A stretch of 64,000 nt of DNA from Kocuria sp. (lineage in GTDB: Bacteria; Actinomycetota; Actinomycetes; Actinomycetales; Micrococcaceae). Positions within the stretch are counted from its first letter, which is position 1, and every line of letters starts with the position of its first letter. Under the pieces are notes generated by a model, which saw nothing but the letters and a program-made list of their open reading frames with translations, made no database searches and had not been told where the DNA came from. The position numbers and the translations under genes were made by a program. Location of the stretch: NCBI RefSeq assembly GCF_030530945.1, contig NZ_JAUMTZ010000009.1, forward strand, positions 29,063 to 93,062, given 5' to 3'. Below are positions 17,601 to 25,335 of this stretch, piece after piece.

Positions 17601-18482
17601 GCCAACACGCTGATCGTGGACCACGCGGACCGCTACGGGCTCTCCCAGCTGCACCAGCTGCGCGGGCGCGTGGGCCGCGGGCGGGAGCGCGCGTACGCGT
17701 ACTTCTTGTACCCCGCGGAGAAGCCGCTCAGCGAGACCGCCCTGGAGCGGCTCAAGGCCGTGGCCGCGCACAACGAGCTGGGCTCCGGCATGCAGCTGGC
17801 CATGAAGGACCTCGAGATCCGCGGCGCGGGCAACCTGCTGGGCGGTGAGCAGTCCGGGCACATCGCCGGGGTGGGCTTCGACATGTACCTGCGCCTGGTG
17901 GGGGAGGCCGTGGCCGAGTACCGCGGGGACCAGGAGACCGGCCCGGCGGAGATGAAGATCGAGCTGCCGGTCAACGCCCACCTGCCCCACGACTACGTCC
18001 CCGGCGAGCGGCTGCGCCTGGAGGCCTACCGCACCATCGCGAACGCCGCCACGGAGGAGGCCGTCGCGGAGGCCGGGGAGGAGCTCACGGACCGCTACGG
18101 CCCCATGCCCACCCCGGTGCAGAACCTGCTGGACGTGGCGCGGCTGCGGATCCGGGCGCGCGCGGCCGGGCTCACGGACGTGGCCACGCAGGGGAACATG
18201 ATCCGCTTCGCACCCGCCGAGCTCACCGAGTCCCGCGAGATGCGCCTGACGCGCATGTACCCGGGGGCGCAGCTGCGGCCGGTGCCGGGCACGGACGTCC
18301 GCATGGCCCTGGTGCCCAAGCCCAAGACGGCGCGCATCGGCGGCAAGGACCTCGTGGACGGGGACATCCTCGCCTGGACCCGCGAGGTGCTGGACGCGGT
18401 CTTCCCTGTCCCGGAGACCGCCGGTGCGGCCGGGGCGGGCGCCGCCCCGGCCACAACGGGCGACGCCGCCGCGCGGGGCTGA
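14691..18482 (+). CDS. mfd: Transcription-repair coupling factor
   Basis: Mfd displaces RNA polymerase stalled at lesions and recruits UvrA. The 1263 residues include a UvrB-like N-terminal half (FPSWETLPHERLSPRSDTVGQRL), a CarD-like RNA-polymerase-interaction domain (QKGDYVVHEQHGIGQF, near residue 555), and RecG-like helicase motifs: GDVGYGKTEVAVRAA Walker A near 720, IIDEEQRFGVEHKE near 819, and MSATPIPRTLEMS. The HQLRGRVGRGRERAYAYF motif VI and the C-terminal TRCF domain complete the protein. Length is slightly above E. coli Mfd (1148), owing to Ala-rich N- and C-terminal additions. Large antisense open frames over this gene are composition artefacts. Confidence 0.98.
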   Translation: MSLTGLLTALAEDRGFANIRTQAGRPLAERSAETIISATDGLRAPVLAQIAAGLADGAGAASPAGDGADDAAGPVLLAVTATGREAEELVAGLAAYLPAEQIANFPSWETLPHERLSPRSDTVGQRLSVLRRLEHGDPSEQPLRVVVAPVRSVLQPVVAGLGQMEPVVLRTGEDYDFQGLVADLAGAAYSRVDMVTRRGEFAVRGGIIDVFPPTAEHPVRAEFFGDELDGMRWFAVADQRTLTTAEHPSVVVAPPCRELLITPSVQSRAAKLKDQLPGGREMLERIAGGQYVEGMESLAPLLADEMVQVVSLLPEGSMTVVLEPEKVRARAHDLVATNEEFLMAAWDSASGGSDAPLDLDAALDADDGASRTLAAGSFHTVADVRELALERSVGWWSVTGLNVNAVTASQVDAETSDEEVRLADTDADTLTVTAREPTRFSGDVPAVLAFLGERAREDWRIVLVTDGPGPLQRLTELLQGAEVPASRFETITEVPQPGLVELTTARAGRGFVLEATRTALLTEADVLGRSTTYDTRAERKLPQRRKRNQVDPLSLQKGDYVVHEQHGIGQFVELVQRPIAGAMIRPGQPKPVREYLVLEYAPSKRNGPRDRLFVPTDQLDQVSSYVGGEAPSLSKMGGADWNKTKRSAKKAVKEIANELIRLYSARMASKGHAFGPDTPWQRELEQAFPYIETPDQLTTIDEVKADMERPIPMDRLISGDVGYGKTEVAVRAAFKAVQDGKQVAVLVPTTLLAQQHTETFAERFSGFPVRLATLSRFQSAKESKATMEGLRTGAVDVVIGTHRLLGKEMQFKNLGLVIIDEEQRFGVEHKEKLKAMRTDVDVLAMSATPIPRTLEMSMTGIRETSTLATPPEERHPVLTYVGPYTDKQVSAAVRRELMREGQVFFIHNRVSTIEARAKELAQLVPEARIAVAHGQMGESRLEQIIVDFWERKFDVLICTTIVETGLDIANANTLIVDHADRYGLSQLHQLRGRVGRGRERAYAYFLYPAEKPLSETALERLKAVAAHNELGSGMQLAMKDLEIRGAGNLLGGEQSGHIAGVGFDMYLRLVGEAVAEYRGDQETGPAEMKIELPVNAHLPHDYVPGERLRLEAYRTIANAATEEAVAEAGEELTDRYGPMPTPVQNLLDVARLRIRARAAGLTDVATQGNMIRFAPAELTESREMRLTRMYPGAQLRPVPGTDVRMALVPKPKTARIGGKDLVDGDILAWTREVLDAVFPVPETAGAAGAGAAPATTGDAAARG

Positions 18483-18678
18483 GCGGTCCGGGCACCCCGG
18501 TCACGGGAGGTCCGCCCCGAACGGGGGTCACCCCGGCGGGCGGGTCTCCCCGGTGCGGTGCCCATCCGGTTCCGGCGCGCGCCCGCCTCGGCATGGGGCC
18601 CTGCCCGGCGCGGGCCCCGTCCCGGTCCCGGGGCGTGCGTCGATTGTGGGCCACCATGTGCCCGTAGGATGAACAATC
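18483..18678. other. Intergenic region between mfd and the rhamnose genes
   Basis: About 196 bases of GC-rich sequence. It probably holds a promoter for the rhamnose operon; GTAGGATGAAC lies just before the start codon. I see no clear hairpin or gene. Confidence 0.35.
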
Positions 18679-19677
18679 ATGGGACACCTCCTCGTGACCG
18701 GCGGCGCCGGGTTCATCGGCGCCAACTTCGTGCACCACGTCCTGGCGCACACGGAGCACACCGTCACGGTGCTGGACGCCCTCACCTACGCGGGCAACCG
18801 CGCCAATCTGGCTGAGGCGGACCCGGTCCGCTGTGAACTGGTGGTAGGGGACGTGGCGGACGCGGGCGTTGTCGGCGACCTCATGGGTGCGGCGGACGCC
18901 GTGGTGCACTTCGCCGCTGAGTCCCACAACGACAACTCCCTGCGGGACCCCGAGCCGTTCCTGCGCACCAACGTGGTGGGCACCTACACGCTTCTGGAGG
19001 CTGCACGGCGCCACGGGACCCGGTTCCACCACGTGTCCACGGACGAGGTCTTCGGGGACCTGGCCCTGGACGATCCCCAGCGCTTCACGGCGGAGACCCC
19101 CTACCGGCCGTCCAGTCCGTACTCGGCCACCAAGGCGGCGTCGGACCACCTGGTGCGCGCCTGGGCGCGTTCGTTCGGGCTGGAGGTGACGCTGTCCAAC
19201 TGCTCGAACAACTACGGCCCGTTCCAGCACGTGGAGAAGTTCATCCCGCGCCAGATCACCAACGTGCTCACGGGGCAGCGGCCCCGGCTGTACGGCGCGG
19301 GGGCGAACGTGCGGGACTGGATCCACGTGGCGGACCACTCGGCCGCGGTGATGCGCATCCTGGAGGCCGGGGAGCCCGGGCGCACGTACCTGGTGGGCGC
19401 GGATGGGGAGCGGGACAACCTCACCGTGCTGCGGGAGATCCTGCGGCTCATGGGCGAGCCCGAGGACGCCTTCGACCACGTGACGGACCGTGCCGGGCAC
19501 GACCGCCGCTACGCGATCGACGGCTCCCGCACCCGCGCGGAGCTCGGCTGGCAGCCGCAATTCACGGACTTCACCGCCGGTCTGGCGGACACGATCACCT
19601 GGTACACCGAGCACCGCGACTGGTGGGAACCGGTCAAGGCCGCCACCGAGGCGGCCTACGAGAGGACGGGACAGTGA
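18679..19677 (+). CDS. rfbB: dTDP-glucose 4,6-dehydratase
   Basis: Second step of dTDP-L-rhamnose synthesis, an extended short-chain dehydrogenase/reductase. The N-terminal NAD-binding GGAGFIGANF is at residues 8-17. The active site shows STDEVFGD (120-127) with the Thr-Asp-Glu proton-relay residues, and YSATK (148-152) with the catalytic Tyr and Lys. SNCSNNYGPFQ and the downstream DHSAAV are also family signatures. It overlaps the next gene by 4 nt (GTGA), so RmlB and the RmlC/RmlD fusion are co-translated. RmlA (glucose-1-phosphate thymidylyltransferase) is not in the window. Confidence 0.97.
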   Translation: MGHLLVTGGAGFIGANFVHHVLAHTEHTVTVLDALTYAGNRANLAEADPVRCELVVGDVADAGVVGDLMGAADAVVHFAAESHNDNSLRDPEPFLRTNVVGTYTLLEAARRHGTRFHHVSTDEVFGDLALDDPQRFTAETPYRPSSPYSATKAASDHLVRAWARSFGLEVTLSNCSNNYGPFQHVEKFIPRQITNVLTGQRPRLYGAGANVRDWIHVADHSAAVMRILEAGEPGRTYLVGADGERDNLTVLREILRLMGEPEDAFDHVTDRAGHDRRYAIDGSRTRAELGWQPQFTDFTAGLADTITWYTEHRDWWEPVKAATEAAYERTGQ

Positions 19678-21149
19678 GCGCTCAGGACGTCACCGTGCGG
19701 ACCACCGCGATCGACGGGCTGCTGCTGGTGGACCTGCCGGTCCACGGGGACGCCCGCGGGTGGTTCAAGGAGAACTGGCAGCGTGCCAAGGCCGTGGCCG
19801 CGGGTCTGCCGGATGTCTCCTTCGTGCAGAACAACATCTCGTTCAACGGCTCCCGCGGCACCACGCGCGGGATCCACGCCGAGCCGTGGGACAAGTACGT
19901 CTCCGTGGCCACCGGCCGGATCTTCGGGGCCTGGGTGGACCTGCGGGAGGGGCCGGGCTTCGGCACCGTGGTCACACACGAGGTCACGCCCGGCACCGCG
20001 GTGTTCGTGCCGCGCGGCGTGGGCAACGCCTTCCAGACGCTGGAGGACGCCACCGCCTACACCTACCTGGTCACGGACCACTGGTCCGCGGACGCCGTGG
20101 CGGAGTACTCCTTCGTGAACCTCGGGGCCCCGCAGCTGGGCATCGAGTGGCCCGTTCCGCTCACTCAGGCCGAGCTCTCCGCCAAGGACCGTGCGCACCC
20201 CGCGCTCGCCGACGTCGCCCCGCTGGCCCCCGCGCCGGTCCTCGTGCTGGGTGCCCACGGCCAGGTGGGCCTCGCGCTGACCGCCCTGCTCTCGAAGCGG
20301 GGCGTGCCGTTCACCGCGTGGACGCGCACGGAGCTGGACCTCGCGGACCCGGCCTCCTGGCCCGGGGAGATCCGTTCGGGGGATGCCCTGCGCCGCTACC
20401 GCGCGGTGGTCAACGCGGCCGCCTTCACGGCTGTCGACGACGCCGAGACCCCCAGGGGTCGCGCCACCGCGTGGGCCGCGAACGCCACCGGGGTGGGAGC
20501 GCTCGCCGCGGCCTGCGCCCGTGCCGGGACCACCCTGGTCCACTACTCCACCGACTACGTGTTCGACGGCGCCCTGCCGCTCGGCTCCTGCTACGCCCCG
20601 GGGGATCCCGTGGCGCCGCTGTCCGTGTACGGGCAGTCGAAGGCCGCCGGGGAGACCGCGGTGCGGGCGTGCCCCCGGCACTACCTGCTGCGCACCAGCT
20701 GGGTGGTCGGCCAGGGGAAGAACTTCGTGGCGACCATGGCGAAGCTGGCCGCTCGAGACATGGACCCGCGGGTGGTGGACGACCAGCACGGGAGACTCAC
20801 CGCAGCCTCGGACCTCGCGGCGGGAGCGCTGCACCTGATCGACTCCGGCGCCCCGTACGGGACCTACCAGCTCACGGGCTCGGGAGAGCCGTGCACGTGG
20901 GCGGACGTGGCCCGATGGGTCTTCGAGGACCTCGGCTACGACCCGGACCGGGTCGCCCCGGTGAGCACCGACGAGTACGGGGGAGGACAGGACTGGGGTG
21001 CGCCGCGGCCGGTGAACAGCGTGCTGGACATCTCCGCGGTCCTGGATGCGGGATTCACCCCGCGGGACAGTCGCACAGTGGCCCGCGAGGCGGTCGCGGT
21101 GCTCGAGGGGCCACGCCCCACTGGCGCTTCGGGGGAAGAGCCGAAGTAG
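19674..21149 (+). CDS. Fused dTDP-4-dehydrorhamnose 3,5-epimerase and reductase (RmlC-RmlD)
   Basis: A 491-residue bifunctional enzyme covering the last two steps of dTDP-L-rhamnose synthesis. Residues 1-180 are the RmlC cupin, with RGIHAE (65-70, catalytic His68) and YLVTDHWS (131-138). Residues 190-485 are the RmlD reductase, with GAHGQVG (193-199), NAAAFTAVDDAE, STDYVFDG (292-299) and the SVYGQSK catalytic Tyr319-Lys323. The linker between them is short and Pro/Ala-rich. GTG 19674 overlaps the TGA of rfbB (GTGA), which fixes the start and discards a 17-residue extension. Fusions of this kind are known in actinobacteria. Confidence 0.93.
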   Translation: MSAQDVTVRTTAIDGLLLVDLPVHGDARGWFKENWQRAKAVAAGLPDVSFVQNNISFNGSRGTTRGIHAEPWDKYVSVATGRIFGAWVDLREGPGFGTVVTHEVTPGTAVFVPRGVGNAFQTLEDATAYTYLVTDHWSADAVAEYSFVNLGAPQLGIEWPVPLTQAELSAKDRAHPALADVAPLAPAPVLVLGAHGQVGLALTALLSKRGVPFTAWTRTELDLADPASWPGEIRSGDALRRYRAVVNAAAFTAVDDAETPRGRATAWAANATGVGALAAACARAGTTLVHYSTDYVFDGALPLGSCYAPGDPVAPLSVYGQSKAAGETAVRACPRHYLLRTSWVVGQGKNFVATMAKLAARDMDPRVVDDQHGRLTAASDLAAGALHLIDSGAPYGTYQLTGSGEPCTWADVARWVFEDLGYDPDRVAPVSTDEYGGGQDWGAPRPVNSVLDISAVLDAGFTPRDSRTVAREAVAVLEGPRPTGASGEEPK

Positions 21150-21512
21150 TTCCCGGACGAGAAAATCTTTGCGAGGGGTCTGCGGTCGTTGGTCGTCCAG
21201 GCAAGAGCCACTGATGGAGTGTGCGCAAAAGCTCCGGGTGTAAGGCCGCCCCACCTCGGTACGAAAATGCCGCAACATGGCATCTCGGAGTGATGCATAT
21301 CATCGATTTTCATGTTTTCGAGGCAGGTGGGGGCTACTCTCGGGTCACTGCTATTTCCATTGATGGGAGGCTCCCCATGTTCGAGCAGCCGGGACGACCG
21401 CGCGCCTGGAGAACGACCCGCTGGCCGGACATGACTCCGCCGTCTGCACCGAAGGCTGAGATTCGTACGGGGATGAAGCCTTCATTCCGCGACCATTCCT
21501 GAGGGATCAAAA
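21150..21512. other. Compositional boundary upstream of the AT-rich islet
   Basis: The region between the rhamnose operon and the first small membrane protein. GC content falls sharply from about 21160 and a stretch of TGATGCATATCATCGATTTT near 21291 is markedly AT-rich for this chromosome, possibly a promoter. It contains one open frame whose reality is doubtful, listed separately. Confidence 0.4.
21221..21502 (+). CDS. Doubtful small ORF upstream of the two membrane peptides
   Basis: A 93-codon frame from a GTG, or 69 codons from an internal ATG at 21293. The product is not recognised and lacks signal or membrane segments. In its favour, its TGA lies inside the GAGGGA ribosome-binding site of the next gene, which would allow translational coupling. 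Against it, codon use drifts from AT-rich to typical GC-rich along its length and no domain is visible. It may be a non-coding leader or an old gene remnant. Confidence 0.25.
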   Translation: MRKSSGCKAAPPRYENAATWHLGVMHIIDFHVFEAGGGYSRVTAISIDGRLPMFEQPGRPRAWRTTRWPDMTPPSAPKAEIRTGMKPSFRDHS

Positions 21513-21740
21513 TTGAAATCCTTAAATATTGTTTTTCTTGCAGCCCTCATAATTTTCTCCGTATTCGTTATTGTGCGAAATACTATTGCTCTGAAGAAGG
21601 GTGGGCTGCCAAAAGAGCATCAGAAGAACGGTGGAAAATTTATGGGGTTAAATTCTCTGAAATATCAGATAGGAATTTGTGCTGTTATTGTGATCGGCGC
21701 ACCATTCATGATCTACTTCAACTTGCATGTCGTTTCCTGA
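21513..21740 (+). CDS. Small AT-rich two-helix membrane protein, unknown function
   Basis: A 75-residue hypothetical with two predicted membrane helices: residues about 4-22 (LNIVFLAALIIFSVFVIV) and 51-68 (YQIGICAVIVIGAPFMIY). A short basic loop (RNTIALKKGG, then KEHQKNGGKF) joins them. TTG at 21513 is preceded by GAGGGA at good spacing. The coding sequence is about 39% GC by hand count and uses two TTA codons, unlike the rest of the window, suggesting recent foreign origin. I do not recognise the family. Small two-helix proteins like this are often toxins, immunity or regulatory peptides, but nothing here decides that. Confidence 0.6.
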   Translation: MKSLNIVFLAALIIFSVFVIVRNTIALKKGGLPKEHQKNGGKFMGLNSLKYQIGICAVIVIGAPFMIYFNLHVVS

Positions 21741-21743
21741 ACT

Positions 21744-21760
21744 TGCCGTAAAGCACGGCA
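21744..21760 (+). terminator. Weak hairpin after the first small membrane protein
   Basis: A 6-bp stem (TGCCGT with ACGGCA) and 5-nt loop, followed by TTTG, three bases after the stop codon. The stem is short, so this is a possible attenuator or processing site rather than a strong terminator. Confidence 0.4.
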
Positions 21761-21985
21761 TTTGTAGGAAATGCATGCTAAATGCGCGGGATCATAACTT
21801 TGGCTGCACAGGTGCAAACTCTGGTGGCGGGAATTGATCAATCCAGAACGTCAGGGGGATAGAAGACGCACCCCTTGGGAGACGCAACGACGGAGCAAAG
21901 AGATGTGTTCCCCGCGATGTTGTTGCTGACGCTGAGTGCGGCGAACAAGGCCCCTCCCTTACCGAGGCAAGGAGAACTAAAAGAG

Positions 21986-22165
21986 ATGGAATCAAAAAAA
22001 CCGCCGAAACTTGTCTTCATCTTCCCCCTGGTGGCTGCGTTCGCCCTTGGGCTTGTCCTGGGCGGAGGAGCCACGCCCACCTGGGTCCAGCTATCAGTTC
22101 CGGCGCTGTTCATCATCGGCGTCACCCCGGCGCTGGTGCATATTTACCGGAGTTCAAAGAACTAG
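21986..22165 (+). CDS. Small two-helix membrane protein, unknown function
   Basis: A 59-residue hypothetical with a basic N-terminus (MESKKPPK), two hydrophobic stretches (LVFIFPLVAAFALGLVLGG and WVQLSVPALFIIGVTPALVHIY) and a basic tail (RSSKN). The topology resembles the small protein upstream, though sequences do not align obviously. ATG 21986 is chosen because AAGGAG lies about 9 nt upstream; a longer in-frame start at 21875 would add a region without matching signals. Composition is closer to the chromosome than that of its neighbour but still relatively AT-rich. Confidence 0.5.
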   Translation: MESKKPPKLVFIFPLVAAFALGLVLGGGATPTWVQLSVPALFIIGVTPALVHIYRSSKN

Positions 22166-22294
22166 ATGTGCGGCTCATGAGCAGGCCGCCGTCGCGTACG
22201 GGAATGTGAGGGCGACCCCCTGCGGCTTGCATATAAGAACCATGTTTCGGCGTGAGATGAGAATCCAGGCCATTACCCGTCGGCCAGATGCGCG

Positions 22295-22330
22295 AGAGCC
22301 CCGCCCGTCACGGGGACGGAGCGGGGCTCT
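22295..22330 (-). terminator. Terminator hairpin after the small His/Ser-rich membrane gene
   Basis: A 10-bp stem (arms 22295-22304 and 22321-22330) with a nested inner stem, 20 bases after the stop of the leftward gene. Confidence 0.75.
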
Positions 22331-22349
22331 TCGAGGAGTGGGGTGCGGG

Positions 22350-22784
22350 TCAGACGGCGCGGTCCTGCTTCTGCTCGCCCGAGCCCACGGCGCGCTGCGC
22401 CATCTGGGAGGCGTCACGCGGCAGGTCCAGGGTGGTCTCCGTGCCACCGGTGGAGTGCGTGGCGGTGCTGCCGTTGAGGAACAGGGTGGGGACCATCAGG
22501 GCCAGACCGTAGGCCAGGATGCCGAGGAAGATCCACAACCAGTTCTCGGGGTAGGAGCTGAACAGCCAGAGGCTCACCAGGATGGTGATCAGACCGCCGC
22601 CGAAGAGGATGGCGTTCTGCACGACCTGGCCCTCGCCCGAGTACTGGGGCATCCGGCGGCCGTGCGACTGGTGCGCGCTGCGGCTGGTGTGCTCGCCCCG
22701 CGCGGCGTGGCTGCCGTCCTCCGCGGTGTGTCCGGCGGAGTGCTGACGGCTCGCGTGCGTCTCGGCTTCTGCTCTTCTGACCAT
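22350..22784 (-). CDS. Hypothetical small membrane protein with His/Ser-rich N-terminus
   Basis: A 144-residue protein. The first 50 residues are polar and rich in His, Ser and Ala (repeated SRQHS/SRSAHQS patterns), followed by a Val/Gln segment and two membrane helices (ILFGGGLITILVSLWLF and WLWIFLGILAYGLALMVPTLFL). The remaining about 40 residues are polar. Composition and codon use match the chromosome. I do not recognise a family. ATG 22784 follows AAAGGGTGA. It lies between the AT-rich islet and the nucleoside phosphorylase, and ends at a strong hairpin. Confidence 0.6.
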   Translation of the reverse strand: MVRRAEAETHASRQHSAGHTAEDGSHAARGEHTSRSAHQSHGRRMPQYSGEGQVVQNAILFGGGLITILVSLWLFSSYPENWLWIFLGILAYGLALMVPTLFLNGSTATHSTGGTETTLDLPRDASQMAQRAVGSGEQKQDRAV

Positions 22785-22920
22785 GAGTTCACCCTTTCAG
22801 ACCGCCGTGGCGGGCCCAGTACTGTCGTGGTGCCAGTCTAGTGGGTTGCACCGGCACTTGGTGACATTCCGTCGTCGGACCGTCGTGCGGCCCGCGCGAC
22901 GGACCCGGTGCAGGTGCGGT

Positions 22921-23736
22921 TCACAGGCGGGCCACGATCTCCGCGAGCAGCCGGGAGATGCGCGGGCCGGCGGCGCGGCCGGCCTCCAGCACCTCCTGGT
23001 GGGAGAGGGGCTCCCCGCCGATCCCGGCCGCGAGGTTGGTCACCAGGGACATCCCCAGGACCTCCAGCCCCGCGTGCCGCGCGGCGATCGCCTCCAGTGC
23101 GGTGGACATGCCCACGAGGTCCGCCCCCAGCACCCTGGCCATCCGCACCTCGGCGGGGGTCTCGTAGTGGGGACCGGGGAACTGGGCGTAGACGCCCTCG
23201 TCCAGGGAGGGGTCCACCGCGCGTGCCACGTCCCGCAGCCGCTGGGAGTAGAGGTCCGTGAGGTCCACGAACGTGGCGCCCTCCAGGGGGGAGCGGGCGG
23301 TGAGGTTGAGGTGGTCGCCGATCAGCACCGGGGTGCCGGGGCCCCACTCCGGGTTCAGTCCGCCGCAGCCGTTGGTGAGGATCATGGTCCGTGCCCCGGC
23401 CGCCGCGGCGGTGCGCACCCCGTGGGCAACCGCCCGCACACCCTTGCCCTCGTAGAAGTGGGTGCGCGCCCCGATCACCAGGGCGTGGGTGCCGTCCGCG
23501 AGCCGCAGGGAGCGCAGCGTGCCGCCGTGGCCCTCCAGAGCGGGACGGGAGAACCCGGGGATCTCCTGGGCGGGGACCTCGGCCACGGTCTCGCCGAGCA
23601 GGTCCGCGGCCCCGCCCCAGCCGGAGCCCAGTGTCAGGGCGATCCGGTGCTCCGCCACCCCGGTGCGCTCGCGCAGGGTGTCCGCGGCGCGGCGGGCCGT
23701 CTCGAAGGGGTCCGTGGTCTCTGCCGTGGTGGTCAT
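22921..23736 (-). CDS. Purine nucleoside phosphorylase (trimeric, PNP/MTAP family)
   Basis: A 271-residue purine salvage enzyme, phosphorolysing inosine or guanosine. Family motifs visible are IALTLGSGWG near the N-terminus, HFYEGKG (phosphate-site region), MILTNGCGGLNPEWGPG, GPHYETPAEVRMAR and VGMSTALEAIAARHAGLEVLGMSLVTNLAAG near the C-terminus. This matches the trimeric PNP class rather than hexameric DeoD. ATG 23736 is used because the in-frame extension to 23853 overlaps the divergent gene and has no domain match. It is divergent from the LpdA-like gene; the same pairing occurs in other actinobacteria, including Mycobacterium. Confidence 0.94.
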   Translation of the reverse strand: MTTTAETTDPFETARRAADTLRERTGVAEHRIALTLGSGWGGAADLLGETVAEVPAQEIPGFSRPALEGHGGTLRSLRLADGTHALVIGARTHFYEGKGVRAVAHGVRTAAAAGARTMILTNGCGGLNPEWGPGTPVLIGDHLNLTARSPLEGATFVDLTDLYSQRLRDVARAVDPSLDEGVYAQFPGPHYETPAEVRMARVLGADLVGMSTALEAIAARHAGLEVLGMSLVTNLAAGIGGEPLSHQEVLEAGRAAGPRISRLLAEIVARL

Positions 23737-23800
23737 GGCCCCACTGTAGGACAGCTCGCGCGAGCGCTGCGTGTGGGTGCGCCCGGCTAAGCTGGGCCGC

Positions 23801-25234
23801 ATGGCTGACATGACTGTGCAGAGGGAATTCGCGGACCAGAAGCTCGTGATCATCGGCGGCGGCCCCGGTGGCTACGAGGCCGCTCTCGTGGCGGCGTCGC
23901 TCGGGGCGGACGTCACCGTGGTGGAGGAGCAGGGCATGGGCGGGTCCGCCGTGCTCACGGACGTGGTCCCGTCCAAGACGCTCATCGCCTCCGCGGACAC
24001 CATGAACCGCTTCGCGTCCGCCCACGACCTGGGCGTGCACGTGGGTGACGACCTCGACGCCACCGAGGAGCTGAACAACCTCCGCGTGGACCTGGACACC
24101 GTCAACGTGCGGCTGCTGCGCCTGGCCGCCACACAGTCCCGGGACATCAAGCGCGGCCTGGAGCGCGTGGGTGTCCGCGTGGTGCCGGGCCGGGGGCGGC
24201 TGGTGGACCGCCACACGGTGGTCGTGGAGCCCTCCGACGACGAGCCCTACGAGCTCGCGGCGGACGTGGTGCTCCTGGCCGTGGGCGCGCACCCGCGCGA
24301 GCTGGAGACCGCCAAGCCGGACGGTGAGCGGATCTTCAACTGGAAGCAGATCTACCAGCTCACCGAGATCCCCGAGAAGCTGATCGTGGTGGGCTCCGGC
24401 GTCACCGGCGCGGAGTTCGCCTCCGCGTACAACGGCCTGGGCTCGGACGTCACCCTGATCTCCTCGCGCGACCAGGTGCTGCCGGGCTCGGACTCGGACG
24501 CGGCCCGGGTGCTGGAGAACGTGTTCGAGCGCCGCGGCCTGCGGGTGCTCTCCCGCTCCCGCGCGGACGCCGTGGAGAACACCGGCGACGGCGTGCGCGT
24601 CACCCTCTCGGACGGCCGCAAGATCCGCGGCTCGCACTGCCTGCTGGCCGTGGGCTCCATCCCCAACACCGCGGACATGGGTCTCGAGGAGGCCGGTGTG
24701 GCCATGAGCGAGAGCGGCCACATCCGCGTGGACACCGTCTCGCGCACCACCGCGCCCGGCATCTACGCCGCCGGTGACTGCACGGGCGTGCTCCCGCTGG
24801 CGTCCGTGGCCGCCATGCAGGGCCGCATCGCCGTGGCCCACATCCTGGGTGACACCGTGCACCCGCTGCGCACGGACGAGGTGGCCTCGAACATCTTCAC
24901 CTCCCCGGAGATCGCCTCCGTGGGCATCAGCCAGGCGGACGTGGAGGCGGACCCCACCATGTTCACCGGGATGACCATGGACCTCTCCACCAACCCCCGC
25001 GCCAAGATGATGGCCGTGGAGGACGGCTTCGTGAAGATCTTCGCCCGCCGCGGCAGCGGCACCGTGATGGGCGGCGTGGTGGTGGGCCCGCGGGCCTCCG
25101 AGCTGATCTTCCCGATCGCGCTCGCGGTCACCCACCGCCTGGGCGTGGACGACCTCTCGGACACCTTCGCCGTGTACCCCTCCCTCTCCGGCACCATCGC
25201 GGAGGCCGCGCGCCGGCTGCACGTGCACCGCTGA
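23801..25234 (+). CDS. lpdA: LpdA-like NAD(P)H-quinone dehydrogenase (lipoamide-dehydrogenase fold, no redox disulfide)
   Basis: A 477-residue flavoprotein with FAD motif VIIGGGPGGYEAAL (residues 16-29), NAD(P) motif VVGSGVTGAEFASA, and YAAGDCTGV. In dihydrolipoamide dehydrogenases the active-site stretch is a CxxxxC followed by IPSK; here it is GGSAVLTDVVPSK, so both Cys are absent (Ala50 and Val55). The C-terminal His-Glu dyad is also missing: the usual HPTLSE site reads YPSLSG. These are the features of mycobacterial LpdA (Rv3303c), a quinone reductase. It is divergent from the nucleoside phosphorylase, and its end faces the MHS transporter across a strong hairpin. Confidence 0.85.
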   Translation: MADMTVQREFADQKLVIIGGGPGGYEAALVAASLGADVTVVEEQGMGGSAVLTDVVPSKTLIASADTMNRFASAHDLGVHVGDDLDATEELNNLRVDLDTVNVRLLRLAATQSRDIKRGLERVGVRVVPGRGRLVDRHTVVVEPSDDEPYELAADVVLLAVGAHPRELETAKPDGERIFNWKQIYQLTEIPEKLIVVGSGVTGAEFASAYNGLGSDVTLISSRDQVLPGSDSDAARVLENVFERRGLRVLSRSRADAVENTGDGVRVTLSDGRKIRGSHCLLAVGSIPNTADMGLEEAGVAMSESGHIRVDTVSRTTAPGIYAAGDCTGVLPLASVAAMQGRIAVAHILGDTVHPLRTDEVASNIFTSPEIASVGISQADVEADPTMFTGMTMDLSTNPRAKMMAVEDGFVKIFARRGSGTVMGGVVVGPRASELIFPIALAVTHRLGVDDLSDTFAVYPSLSGTIAEAARRLHVHR

Positions 25235-25264
25235 CCGGCGGGCGCCCCGGCCTGCGGGCCGCGG

Positions 25265-25320
25265 GCACGACGACGCCGCGGTGACCCTCCGCACGGGAGG
25301 TCACCGCGGCGTCGTCGTGC
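25265..25320. terminator. Bidirectional terminator hairpin
   Basis: A perfect 22-bp stem with a 12-nt loop between convergent genes (LpdA-like and MHS transporter). It shares the ACGACGACGCCGC core of the hairpin at 7035-7073. Confidence 0.9.
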
Positions 25321-25335
25321 GCGGGCGGGACCGGC

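Noticed and set aside
15798..17990. A 730-codon open frame antisense to mfd.
   Set aside because: mfd is unambiguous. The antisense translation is His/Gly/Arg/Val-rich with no domain, an artefact of GC-rich codon positions.
22838..25294. An 818-codon antisense frame spanning the nucleoside phosphorylase and LpdA-like genes.
   Set aside because: It crosses two well-supported genes in another frame and has no recognisable content.
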